Shown here in pieces: positions 26,983 through 36,125 of a stretch of DNA of 64,000 nt; the stretch's first letter is position 1; each line of letters opens with the position of its first letter. Both the position numbers and the translations under genes were made by a program. Origin of the DNA: Lachancea kluyveri NRRL Y-12651 (lineage: Eukaryota; Ascomycota; Saccharomycetes; Saccharomycetales; Saccharomycetaceae); NCBI GenBank assembly GCA_000149225.2, contig CM000693.1, positions 186,001 through 250,000 on the forward strand, in the 5' to 3' direction. The notes beneath the pieces were generated by a model that worked only from the letters and a program-made list of their open reading frames with translations, searched no databases and was not told the origin of the DNA.

Positions 26983-28437
26983 TTAGAAGAATGACAGTTC
27001 AACGCCAAAGGAGAAGCCTGGTTTGGCAACGTCCTGCTCTCTTTCAGTTAGTGGTAGAGCATAGGTCAAATCCATATTGGCAAGCGCAGTTTTGTAGACT
27101 AAGGAAAACCCCGTGGCTGCAGCAAATGACTGCGGTAACTCTCTTTTATTCAAAGAGTCGCCTGCGTTGAAGAAAACCTGGAATCTTAGCGGAGAGTTGG
27201 CTGTTGCATTTGGTAATCTGTAAGAAGATGTAATACCTAACCTGTAGAAAAAATTTCCACCACTAGAACCAACGGTGTTTAGCTCAAAACCTTTCAAAGA
27301 TTTCAATCCACCCAAGTAAAACCTATCCATTGTATGAACGATAGCAGCTTTGGAACCAGTGGGGATGATAGCACCACACGAAAAATCCAAAGAGCTAGTT
27401 ATCCTGTTGTTTAGATAAGAGTTGTGTTGTTCATAAGATAGACAAGCCTTGTCGAAATTGTTTTCTTGTGGGACGGTCTTGTTTTTTGAAAAGGCTTGTG
27501 TCAACACGTATTCATTAACGAGGTTAAATCTGGAGCCAGAGATTGGGAAAAGGCCAACAAACTTTCTCGTGTCATTAGTGATCTGGGAGACAAAGCTGCT
27601 CTTGATGAAGGAGCCATTGAATTGTTTGATAGATTCGGAAACATTAGCAATGTCGTTGAAGCCATACAAGTTTCTGATGACAGTCGAAACACCGTTGAAT
27701 AAAATTGGAGCATTTCCAGTTTTGTTACATAGCCAGTTCTTTTGGACACCAATATTGAAAGAGTATTGTTGCTGTTTGTGTTGATCAACAGCTGCCAAGA
27801 ACGGTTGTTTGAACAAGTCAATGCCAGCATAGTTCACGTCAATCACGGCCTTAATAGATGGGTTTTTCTGCAACGGTAACAGAAATTTGCCATCCAGAGA
27901 TTTTTCGTTAAGTTTACCACTGAAGGGGACGTAGTTGATGTCACTTTGTAGGATCAGAGTTTCAGCCTTCCCTAAAGCATTAATAAAGGATATACGGCCA
28001 CCCATAGAAGAAAGCATGTCACTAGTACCAGAAGTTAAGCATAACTTATTGTACAATGCAGGAATCAGATCAATTTTAGCGACAGTAGGCAGTGGTAGCT
28101 CTACGCCATATTCTTTGGAAACGTTTTCTTTCAAAAAATCGAAGGAAGCACCAGAAACGTCGTTGTCTAAAGTAATCTTGACATCTTGAAACAAACCGGT
28201 GAAAAATAGCTTCTTTTTAATTTCCGAAAAGTTGTTCATAGCATTGTCAATGTTTTGCAAAGGTTGGGACAATACCGGGTCTAGAATAGATTTATACAGT
28301 GCATCAGATAATGGAGTGAATTGGTTGTCACCATCGACAGAAACAGAGGTAATATACAAAGGTTTTGTTGCAGATTGGCTCAAAGCATCCAATTGAACTT
28401 TCTTTTGGAACTCCGTAGACAGACTAGGTGATGCCAT
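26983..28437 (-). CDS. Omp85/Sam50-family outer-membrane beta-barrel protein, divergent
   Basis: 484 residues from ATG 28437; the open frame runs on to 28512 but that codon is TTG. It is a member of the BamA/Sam50 family of mitochondrial outer-membrane insertases. Seen: one POTRA-like domain (about 25-100: ITSVSVDGD through FFTGLFQDVKITLD), then a C-terminal barrel with RKFVGLFPISGSRFNL (the conserved PTxG-like strand), DRFYLGGLKSLKGFE (loop 6) and the final strand GFSFGVELSFF. Odd: the family loop-6 signature VRGF/Y reads LKGF here, and the loop after it is short. S. cerevisiae SAM50 (also 484 aa) sits on another chromosome (YNL026W), so by position this may be a second paralogue or a moved SAM50. 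Confidence 0.82.
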   Translation of the reverse strand: MASPSLSTEFQKKVQLDALSQSATKPLYITSVSVDGDNQFTPLSDALYKSILDPVLSQPLQNIDNAMNNFSEIKKKLFFTGLFQDVKITLDNDVSGASFDFLKENVSKEYGVELPLPTVAKIDLIPALYNKLCLTSGTSDMLSSMGGRISFINALGKAETLILQSDINYVPFSGKLNEKSLDGKFLLPLQKNPSIKAVIDVNYAGIDLFKQPFLAAVDQHKQQQYSFNIGVQKNWLCNKTGNAPILFNGVSTVIRNLYGFNDIANVSESIKQFNGSFIKSSFVSQITNDTRKFVGLFPISGSRFNLVNEYVLTQAFSKNKTVPQENNFDKACLSYEQHNSYLNNRITSSLDFSCGAIIPTGSKAAIVHTMDRFYLGGLKSLKGFELNTVGSSGGNFFYRLGITSSYRLPNATANSPLRFQVFFNAGDSLNKRELPQSFAAATGFSLVYKTALANMDLTYALPLTEREQDVAKPGFSFGVELSFF

Positions 28438-28666
28438 ACTGGTTCTTCTCTTTTGATGAATATTGTAGATTCCTTGTTTCGCCAACTTCACATCCTTTAA
28501 AAAATTCCTCAAGTTTTCATTGGCTCAATTTTTTTTTTTTTTTCGTTCGGACAGAGCGCTGTCGCCAATAACATCGACCTTGAGCATTGCTCCTATCGAA
28601 ACACAAACAGAATTGGCCTGAATCTTTCAAATTTTTCTTTCTGCTTCTATTTATTTAATTACCGAT

Positions 28667-29869
28667 TTATTTGGCTGCCAGTCTAGAGTTTAAAAACTTT
28701 TCGGGTATTAACCCAGCTGGTGTATTGGCCAGTTTAGTTAGGGAAAGTTGTAAATCCCGGGTTAGTGTCAACTTGAAGCTTTGCAGGGGTTCATCAGTTA
28801 AGTTTTTATCTACCAGTTCTGTTATTTTAGCAATAACGTGGTGTGACCACTGAACGGCTACAGTAGAGTTGAAATTGTAGTATTTGCGGTTCTCATTGAG
28901 ATTTCTAGTACTGAATTTTTTGTAAATCTCATCTCTTGTGTAGGGCTTCAAAGCATCCAATTGGTTGTAATAGGGATCCCTAAAACCCACCAGTAAGTCA
29001 GTTCTAGGCACTAATCCGGTTTGGATCCACATCCTCAGTAGTTTGCGTCTGTGGTTACTGTTTTTCAATTGGAAGTTGACAGAGCATTTTAGTTCAACGT
29101 AATTGTCTGTTTTGGGATTATAGGAATCCATCTCCGCTTGCAACAGCAAAGATACACCTTCGGTAAGCTTGTTTTCCACAATAGAATAAAAGCAGGTGTG
29201 CATACCGGGACTATCCACTTTACCCTTTGTAACCAGGTTTTCCAGCTCAAAGCCTGTATAGCATAGTTTCCGAACCCTTGTATCTTTGGAACGGATCCCG
29301 GAGTCCACTTTCGGTTTGGATTTGTCGCTGGATATTATCAGTAGCCCATCAAGGTGAGTCACAATTAGGTTTGCCTCTTCTAGTGAGAACGGACACATTA
29401 TCAAATCAATCAAATGATGTCTATTGGAAACAATGGTAAACTTGTTCTCCGAGCCATACTTCTTCCCATTCTTCTCCTCCCAATTACCAATAAAATTCAA
29501 GATGCCATCCATGTTGTTAAGTTCGTCCTCTGATAAGGGGATATAGTCTTCGAAACCATTGAGCAAATCGTAGCCAAGATATTGTGTCTTGATTTTGGAG
29601 GCATTCTTGGCTGGGTTATGGATGTACTCACATATATCGTCCTTCAATGGCCTTAGCCCTAATTTATCGTCAAACAAATATTTTCCTGAGGACACCATAC
29701 GGGTGAAAGTGCCTATTTCTCTGCTCTCTTGAAAGAACTTGCACGGTACCGAGGGGAAATGAGAAACGTTGGAATGAACGAAACCTTTGCAATTAGCCGT
29801 ATTCTGCGACCCGTGCTGTAAAGAGAGTTTACTGATATCAGCAGTCAGCTCATCTGTCGGAATCGTCAT
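28667..29869 (-). CDS. DXO1: Dxo1, decapping/de-NADding exoribonuclease (DXO/Rai1 family)
   Basis: 400 residues (S. cerevisiae 442). Dxo1 removes incomplete caps from mRNA and degrades the RNA 5' to 3'; it is a cytoplasmic quality-control nuclease. Seen: substrate-site FFQESREIGTFTR, the metal-binding core AEMDSYNP followed by YVELKCS (the E, D and ELK catalytic residues), and NSNHRRKLLRMWIQTGL with GFRDPYYNQL, typical of Dxo1 rather than Rai1. It precedes the Omp85-like gene in the same direction, which in S. cerevisiae is not between XRS2 and DXO1. Confidence 0.92.
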   Translation of the reverse strand: MTIPTDELTADISKLSLQHGSQNTANCKGFVHSNVSHFPSVPCKFFQESREIGTFTRMVSSGKYLFDDKLGLRPLKDDICEYIHNPAKNASKIKTQYLGYDLLNGFEDYIPLSEDELNNMDGILNFIGNWEEKNGKKYGSENKFTIVSNRHHLIDLIMCPFSLEEANLIVTHLDGLLIISSDKSKPKVDSGIRSKDTRVRKLCYTGFELENLVTKGKVDSPGMHTCFYSIVENKLTEGVSLLLQAEMDSYNPKTDNYVELKCSVNFQLKNSNHRRKLLRMWIQTGLVPRTDLLVGFRDPYYNQLDALKPYTRDEIYKKFSTRNLNENRKYYNFNSTVAVQWSHHVIAKITELVDKNLTDEPLQSFKLTLTRDLQLSLTKLANTPAGLIPEKFLNSRLAAK

Positions 29870-30320
29870 TTAAAGCAGTTATACAGAGCAAGTACTGGTC
29901 AGGTTTCCACAACTGTTTTTTTTTTTCAAGTTTGAATCTTTTTTTTTTTTTTCCTCTGTCCTGACTTTTGTAGTCACGAACTCATTTTGTAGATCTTTCT
30001 AGTGATGGTTTCTTTTTCAATCGCTTATGTCAAACAGTACGCTTGATCTTGCGTGATTCTGATATAGTTTAATGGCAAGGTTGATTTCATATTCTAGTTT
30101 TTACAGTTAGCCTTCCTTTTCCTCCCTAATATTATTATGTCGAAAATCCCATCGCTCCGTTTTCACATATATCCCTTGGACATGGCGATATCGCGCTTTT
30201 GAAAATTTTGCACAAAAAGCACCCATGTTGAATGGAAGGAACAGATTCATCGCTATTTCGAGCACTACCTTTACACTGACTATCAGACACTTTTTTCTTA
30301 TCTAAAAATCTATATTGGCA
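29870..30320. other. Intergenic upstream of DXO1 and of a small ORF
   Basis: Promoter-like sequence with two long T-tracts (29917-29927, 29940-29952) near DXO1 and a dyad GCGATATCGC at 30185-30194. No RNA gene or further ORF is recognised. Confidence 0.4.
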
Positions 30321-30536
30321 ATGACTACCCTTACAAAGTATATTCCGAAGAGCACTTTGTGGCTCTGTCCCATGTTTCTTATAGGATCTGATCTTTTAAT
30401 GAACCTCTATGGCAAAGATGCAGGAAGTAGAAACGCTGTAAAGCCGAGACGTGGAGTCAAAAAGCTGGCCAGACCCTCCTCTACAGCACAGGATAAGAGA
30501 AGTGTGCTTCACCAGATAGGAGAATTCAGGAAATGA
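30321..30536 (+). CDS. Possible small membrane protein, unrecognised
   Basis: 71 codons from ATG 30321 (the open frame begins at 30315 with TTG). Residues about 11-30 are hydrophobic (STLWLCPMFLIGSDLLMNL), long enough for one membrane span, followed by a very basic tail (RNAVKPRRGVKKLARP). This layout would suit a small mitochondrial or ER membrane protein. A TATA-like CTATATT lies 10 bp before the ATG, too near to act as TATA. I recognise no homologue. It may be a chance frame. Confidence 0.35.
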   Translation: MTTLTKYIPKSTLWLCPMFLIGSDLLMNLYGKDAGSRNAVKPRRGVKKLARPSSTAQDKRSVLHQIGEFRK

Positions 30537-31426
30537 TACAGCTTTAATCCGCCGTTCGTATACATTCACTAATGACCGTTATGTTTCCTTTCCCTACAAC
30601 CATACCCTACATTCGTTTGCATGCTCCTTCTGGTTATTTTGATTTTCATTTTCTACTCATAATCTGACGGTTTACGAGGAGCCCTTTTGTTTTCTTTTGA
30701 GACTTGTACTTTATTTTTCTATCCCTTTCCCCGTTTGGAATACCCGTGTGTATGAATCTCTATCTCACACCTCATTGGTTGTAAGGTGTCTTGGGTATTC
30801 CAGTACTGGGGAGTATTTGGTTTTCACATGTGCATTGACATATCCACACCTGAGTCCAGGTTTTTGTATATACTATATGTATGGCGTTGTATTCTCAAGG
30901 TCGTTTTAATGTTGCATACCCAGCTTCTATGGAAAAGTGTGGCCTCCACACTGCCTGTGCTACCGACACATGTGCAAGAGGTTCGAACGAGTTACACATG
31001 CTATTAGCATGTGTATTCTGTGTCAAGCTAGTTTAGTTATCGGCATATACATCAGCTCGTTACGAAATAACACATAATAAGAAAGAGAGTCCAGCTGCAC
31101 ACCGCTTTGAGTATCATGTTTAAACCATGTTGGCACACTACAAACATTTCACCTTTTCGATCTCTGAAGGGTCTAAAATACAGCGTAATACGACATAACT
31201 ACCGCGTCCATCACTTTAGTTTATATTACATAATCCGTGTCGTACACAGAGATACTGGCTCGTGGGCCTCAACACGACGGATCCCCACGGTGGAATTTCA
31301 ATGCTTCCCACCCTATTTTGACCAACTACTGTAAACTCGTCCATTTTCCGTTGGTTATTTTTTTTTCTTGTATTTGAAGAAAGGTACGTTTGTGTATATA
31401 GAATATCCAGTATCAATCTTTACGCT
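30537..31426. other. Long intergenic with CACATG-type palindromes
   Basis: 890 bp without a supported gene. It holds an 11 bp perfect inverted repeat with a one-base centre at 30993-31015 (arm TACACATGCTA) and two CACATGTG palindromes (30826-30833 and 30967-30974). It also holds GGTTCGAAC (about 30980), which resembles part of a tRNA B box without a surrounding cloverleaf. It presumably contains the promoter of the YCII-like gene. Confidence 0.45.
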
Positions 31427-31741
31427 ATGGTTGAATGGTGTGTTGTTGTCTACGATAAGCCAAACGCTGACAGGTCTCAGTTCAGACCAGCCCATTTGGC
31501 TGGTATCCCTCCCTTGGTTGAACAAGGTAAGCTTGTTTGTGCCGGCGCTATTTTCAACGAGATTCCTCAAGAAGGCAAACCACTCAACTTTGCAGGTTCC
31601 CAGTTAACCATCGTTGCTGACTCCAAAGAAGAAGCCCTGGGGGTTGTCAAGAATGACGTTTTTGCCAAGGAAGGTATCTGGGACTTGGAAAATATTTTGA
31701 TCTTCCCATTCGGCTGTGCTGTCCGTAAGGAAAAGAAGTAA
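31427..31741 (+). CDS. YCII-related small protein
   Basis: 104 residues matching the YCII (YciI-like) family of small dimeric alpha-beta-barrel proteins found widely in bacteria and fungi. Seen: the first strand MVEWCVVVYDKPNADR, the conserved histidine in RPAHLAGIPPLV (H23), GKLVCAGAIF, GSQLTIVADSKEEA and the closing motif KEGIWDLENILIFPFGCAVR. The biochemical role of the fungal proteins is not established, so no function is given. Codons look strongly biased to the preferred yeast set, suggesting high expression. I recall no gene of this kind between DXO1 and CTS2, or between GCY1 and PFY1, in S. cerevisiae. Convergent with PFY1. Confidence 0.85.
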   Translation: MVEWCVVVYDKPNADRSQFRPAHLAGIPPLVEQGKLVCAGAIFNEIPQEGKPLNFAGSQLTIVADSKEEALGVVKNDVFAKEGIWDLENILIFPFGCAVRKEKK

Positions 31742-31944
31742 AATAAGTCTTGAGTTACTTTCATGTTATCTATATACTTTCATTTTTAGTGAATGAAATC
31801 AATAATAATAATAATATTGAGATCAACTCATTCTATCGAAAAAAAGAAACTATATTTTGATTAAAAGAGACGTTTGGGTATGTTTCTGTTGGTGGTTTTT
31901 CAAAAAAAAAAAAATAAAAAGTAGAAAGAAAGGAAAGGGTATGA

Positions 31945-32471
31945 CTAGTATTGAACGCTAATCAAGTAATCAGCTAATTGTTCGACAATCTTGGTGGCTT
32001 CACCGGCTTGAACACCTGGTGGGTAATGAGCAATCAAAATTGTTTGTTTGGTTCTGACACAGACAACACCTTCCGCGTCATGTCTACCGTAGATGCTTCT
32101 GTCGTCTGCTCTGATCAACATGAATTTTTGCGATTGGATGTGAAGACCGTTGCTTTGCAAGCCTGTTGGGTTGTCAAAGCCTTGGGCAATTTCGGAGATT
32201 TCCGCTGGCTGTAAATTCAAGCCACCGGAAGTGGCCCAGATGGCATCACCTGCTCTGGAATAAATGATGGCCTTGTCGACTTTGCCAGTACCCAATAAGT
32301 TGTCAGTGTAAGCTGGTATAACGCGTTAGTAATCTTGAGTGGCGAATGGTCAAAGGCCTCGAAGAAATTGTAACTACGCTGCTCATTAGCACGCGCAGCG
32401 TAACAATCGAGGAGCAATGGGACGCAAGATGGCACCTCGTTTGGTATTCATAACTTACCTTGCCAAGACAT
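31945..32471 (-). CDS. PFY1: Profilin (one intron)
   Basis: Exon 1 is 32459-32471 (13 nt, ATGTCTTGGCAAG), the intron 32313-32458 (146 nt) and exon 2 31945-32312. Splice signals on the minus strand: GTAAGT donor, TACTAAC branch (32325-32331) and CAG acceptor. The joined protein is 126 residues, the S. cerevisiae length, starting MSWQAYTDNL and ending [13 protein letters not shown]. Profilin binds actin monomers, polyproline (formins) and PIP2, and promotes filament growth. The intron splits the codon for Ala5 at the same place as in S. cerevisiae. Tandem with LEO1 (YOR122C, YOR123C). Confidence 0.97.
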
Positions 32472-32960
32472 GTTTCTTTCAGGATATATTTGTTCTTTTC
32501 AATTCGTGGAAGACGGATTTGAGCAAACGGATCAAGGGATAACTCTTGAAGGGAAGAATGGTTTGTGTCGTTTCGGAAAATTTCCCAGCAATATTTACGT
32601 GTATAGTGATGTATAGTGCGGGTAATCCCTAGCTGAAAGTTGTGTATACGGTGCGAGTCTTGAGAAATGCGTACAGGTTGAGGGCATTTGGGCCATTGGG
32701 AAATGGTGCACTATATGTACACGGACAGGCTAGTATTTCTAGTTCTGGGCATATGCTTTAGACTGAGAGTGAGGCTTCTGTTTCGTGCCTCTTTTTTTTT
32801 TCTTTTTTCTTTCGTTTCTCTTCTGCAGCTGCTACCGCGGTGGAATTCCTAACCTCACCTGCAATTCTGCTTCAGATCAGCTTTCATGTAGCTTTTTATT
32901 ATAGAAAAAAAAAAAAATAGTGGATCTTACAAATTAAAAAGTTTTCTTTTTCTTTTATAT
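32472..32960. promoter_or_regulatory. PFY1 promoter with Reb1 site
   Basis: 489 bp between PFY1 and LEO1. CGGGTAA at 32619-32625 is a Reb1 core about 150 bp upstream of the PFY1 ATG; Reb1 is known to set the S. cerevisiae profilin promoter. Long T/C tracts (32791-32822) and an A-run near 32906-32917 belong to the LEO1 3' side. Confidence 0.55.
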
Positions 32961-34286
32961 TTACTCGTCTTCTTCTTCGTCGTCTAGTACTGCTATCTTC
33001 CTTCTCTTATGCGAAGATTCTTCGCTGCCGCTTTCTTCGTCTTTCTGTTCATATTGAGCAGCGCCTTCCCTTTTCAACTGTCTCAACCTTTCGGCATTCA
33101 AATCATCCTCGTCATCGTCGTCTTCTTCTTCCGCTTCTTCCTCCTCTTCGCCTGATATTCCACCTTCTTCTTCTTCTTCTTCGTCGTCTACCAGGAAGTC
33201 ATCTTCTTCGTACTCGTTACGCCTGCCAACGCCAAAGCTTGAGGTTGCCGATTTTCTCACTCCCAATGGTTCTACCGAGTCCCTGTTCTCTTTTTCTAGC
33301 TGCTCTTTCAACTGTCTTTTCCTTCTTTCTCTGACGATCTGGTCCTGCTTTTTTTCTAGCTCCCTCTGTTCCAATTCAGGATCTTTGCGAACAATGTATG
33401 TATTTGGACCCAAGTGTTCTCTTTGCTCCCTTCTAACGACGGCTTTGCTTAACCGTTGGTGGATCTTGGAGCTTGTAGATGTTGGAATAAACATCATTGT
33501 TTTGGTGATCTCACCACCCTCTACACATTGCATCAACTCTTGTTGTTCATGCGACACCGTTAAGAAGGTATTGTCCGTATCGTTGATCAGCACATCACTA
33601 AATTCGTCGCCTAACCTTAGTGAAAACGTGCCGTCAGACCATTGGATTATTTGCGCGTTCGACTCCTTGAACACTTGTTGCTTACTATCACGGGAATATC
33701 TCCATCTGATTGTGTTTTCATCGATCAGTCTGTCGTCTAACTGGTCCTCTTTAGAAGAAAACTGGGCGAGTCGCCCCTCTACGTTTCTTTTAAAAGATGG
33801 TGGATCAAAAGGCACTGGATCGATGGTTAGAAACTGGGGGACCTTGGCGTAGTACACTTCTTTATCTTGACTATTGGACGTGGTTTTGTATGGGACAATG
33901 TGTTTTGCAATTTCTACGTCAGCTTCCTTGAACTCTCTTTGAGAGTCTTCGGCGTCCGAATCATTATCAACATCATCGCCGTAAAATTTTCTGTTGTACA
34001 TTGCTTGTTCTTCATCTTCCTCCAGATAACTGCCATGATTTGCCTCGCTTTTAGATAGATGGTTGGGTGACTTACCTTCTTTTTCTTCTCCTTCTAGTTC
34101 CCCCTCTCCAGCGTTGTCACTATCATCCCCAAACAAATCGTCCATCTCCTCGTCTTCACCGCTGTTGTCGTTGTCATCTTCATTATCCTTGCCAGATGCT
34201 TCCCTAATTGGGTTTTCTAGACCGGCACTTGCATCAGATTCTTGAATAGCAGTATTATCTTTGGTTTCGCTGTTATCTTCAGACAT
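32961..34286 (-). CDS. LEO1: Leo1, Paf1 complex subunit
   Basis: 441 residues from the ATG at 34284-34286 (S. cerevisiae 464). The open frame extends to 34400, but the leader is unlike the family and the homologous protein begins MSEDNSE. Leo1 is part of the Paf1 complex, which travels with RNA polymerase II and promotes histone H2B ubiquitination and H3 methylation. Seen: a very acidic N-terminus (DDLFGDDSDN), the conserved Leo1 core (about 125-330) with VYYAKVPQFLTIDPVPFD, NTIRWRYSRDS, LRLGDE and HLGPNTYIVRKDPELEQRELEK, and an acidic C-terminus with GEEEEEAEEEDDDDEDD. Next to CTS2 divergently; in S. cerevisiae these lie on different chromosomes. Confidence 0.95.
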   Translation of the reverse strand: MSEDNSETKDNTAIQESDASAGLENPIREASGKDNEDDNDNSGEDEEMDDLFGDDSDNAGEGELEGEEKEGKSPNHLSKSEANHGSYLEEDEEQAMYNRKFYGDDVDNDSDAEDSQREFKEADVEIAKHIVPYKTTSNSQDKEVYYAKVPQFLTIDPVPFDPPSFKRNVEGRLAQFSSKEDQLDDRLIDENTIRWRYSRDSKQQVFKESNAQIIQWSDGTFSLRLGDEFSDVLINDTDNTFLTVSHEQQELMQCVEGGEITKTMMFIPTSTSSKIHQRLSKAVVRREQREHLGPNTYIVRKDPELEQRELEKKQDQIVRERRKRQLKEQLEKENRDSVEPLGVRKSATSSFGVGRRNEYEEDDFLVDDEEEEEEGGISGEEEEEAEEEDDDDEDDLNAERLRQLKREGAAQYEQKDEESGSEESSHKRRKIAVLDDEEEDE

Positions 34287-34451
34287 TGAGAGGGCACTTT
34301 TCTTCCTTTTGTCGAGATTTCGTTTTACTAGGGTGGTTCGTATTTCGACTGTTTTTCCTTCGAAATTTTGGTAAAACTTTCCATAAAAAAAAGGGCACAT
34401 GGTCTAAATCACATTGTACGTAATCGGATTTTGTGATGCTTCAGACATTGA

Positions 34452-36071
34452 ATGTCAGTGCACTTCGCCTCCATAATTACAGTTTCTTTCACCTTAAAAG
34501 AGGTTACAATGCAGTGGAAAAGGTCATTGACTTTTCAGACGTTTTTGATTTGTCTCCTTACTTCACTACTTTTCTTGGAAATGAGCGTTTTCTTCGGTAC
34601 CTTAAAGGGACGGGCCACCCAAAAGTTTAAACAAATCTATTCCGACATGAATTCTAATGATAATAATCAAAACTTACAAGAAGAGGTGGGCCCTGCGTCC
34701 AATGATTCACAGAGTTATATCTCGGGTGTTTACTATACTAATTGGTCACCATATGCCCCAAGAAACCACTTTCCTCACGATATGAACTTCCACAGAATTA
34801 CAAACGTCTTCTACTCCTTCTTTGTTGTGGATCCAAAGTCAGGCACAGTAAAATCCAGTGATGAGTGGTCAGATTTTCAGATGGATTTGTACAAGAAATT
34901 TTATCCTCAGTTTAAAGCAGCACTACTATCTTCTTCGTCATCCAGTACATTTCAGTCTCACAAAAAGGAAATGTTGCCGATGGGCTGTATTGGGGAGTTA
35001 TTTTACTTGAAATATTCCAGCATACTACCCTCTCTTCATGGTGATGGGGTTCATCGAAACTTTAAAGTTTCGATGTCTGTTGGTGGCTGGTCTAACAGAG
35101 ACGCTTTCCCTATAATTGTTAGAGATAAAAACAAGTTTGATACTTTTATTCGGACATGTGTGGAGACAATGTTTCAATATGGGTTTGATGGTCTTGATAT
35201 AGATTGGGAATTCCCTCAGAACGATGGGCTAGAGCCAAAAATGTATTTAACTATGATCAGAAGGTTGAGAGAAGCACTCGATGATTTGGAAAGGGACATT
35301 TTCCAAGACGAACATCATAGCGAACATTTCTTCTTGACTGTAGCCGTTCCTGCATTTAAGGAAAAGTTACAGGTTTTGCCATTGCGTGATATGGACGCAT
35401 ACGTAGATTTTTGGAATTTGATGGCTTACGATTACCATGGTGAATGGTCAGAGTTGACAGGTTATCACAGTAATTTGTATAGTGAGGACTCCAATCACGT
35501 GCACAGGCGCCATTTTCGGGACGAAGAGAATCAATTGAACGCTGACTCCGCAGTGAAGTATTTGTTGAAAAACTTTGGGATCAACTCCCGTAAAGTTGTA
35601 TTGGGAATGGCAGCTTATGGCCGTGGTTTTACTCGTGTGAAAACCACGGCCAATAGTGGCAGTTATATTGGCAAGCCCTATAATGGGGTAGGAGGAGCTT
35701 CTGAGGGTGAGCCTGGAATGTGGCTATACAATCAGCTACCTTTACCAGGGACTCTGGAGAATTTTGACCCGAGATCTGTTTCAGCTTACAGTTTCGATCC
35801 CAAGAGTAAGACCTTTGTAGGGTATGACAATGTTGACTCTATGCGATGCAAAGCACAATACGTCAAGAATCATAATTTAGCCGGTGGTTTCTGGTGGGAA
35901 TCCTGTGGTGATAATCATAAGGATGAACAAAAATCTTTACTTAATGCGTTTACCAATGATCTCGGTAGCTTGGCTAAGCAGCAGCCCTCCATCTACACAT
36001 CGGCGCATGTGATTAGATATTACTTAAAGAATTATCCTCAAGGGTTTTTGTCAAGGGTGTTTAAGGGATAA
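34452..36071 (+). CDS. CTS2: Cts2, GH18 chitinase
   Basis: 539 residues (S. cerevisiae 511), a glycosyl hydrolase family 18 enzyme that cleaves chitin; CTS2 is linked to spore-wall formation. Seen: a hydrophobic signal-anchor (SLTFQTFLICLLTSLLFLEMSVFF) near the N-terminus, SVGGWSNRDAFP, the catalytic DGLDIDWEF with general acid E253, LMAYDYHGEW, and FWWESCGD near the C-terminus. The ATG at 34452 is the first in frame; 34509 (MQWKRSL) would give a neater type-II or secreted N-terminus. An out-of-frame ATG at 34436 would precede the first start on longer transcripts. VPS74 follows convergently. Confidence 0.93.
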   Translation: MSVHFASIITVSFTLKEVTMQWKRSLTFQTFLICLLTSLLFLEMSVFFGTLKGRATQKFKQIYSDMNSNDNNQNLQEEVGPASNDSQSYISGVYYTNWSPYAPRNHFPHDMNFHRITNVFYSFFVVDPKSGTVKSSDEWSDFQMDLYKKFYPQFKAALLSSSSSSTFQSHKKEMLPMGCIGELFYLKYSSILPSLHGDGVHRNFKVSMSVGGWSNRDAFPIIVRDKNKFDTFIRTCVETMFQYGFDGLDIDWEFPQNDGLEPKMYLTMIRRLREALDDLERDIFQDEHHSEHFFLTVAVPAFKEKLQVLPLRDMDAYVDFWNLMAYDYHGEWSELTGYHSNLYSEDSNHVHRRHFRDEENQLNADSAVKYLLKNFGINSRKVVLGMAAYGRGFTRVKTTANSGSYIGKPYNGVGGASEGEPGMWLYNQLPLPGTLENFDPRSVSAYSFDPKSKTFVGYDNVDSMRCKAQYVKNHNLAGGFWWESCGDNHKDEQKSLLNAFTNDLGSLAKQQPSIYTSAHVIRYYLKNYPQGFLSRVFKG

Positions 36072-36125
36072 CGGAATTGATCGCGCTGCACAAAAAGAAA
36101 GGTTTGGCAAATAAAGTTTTATAGC

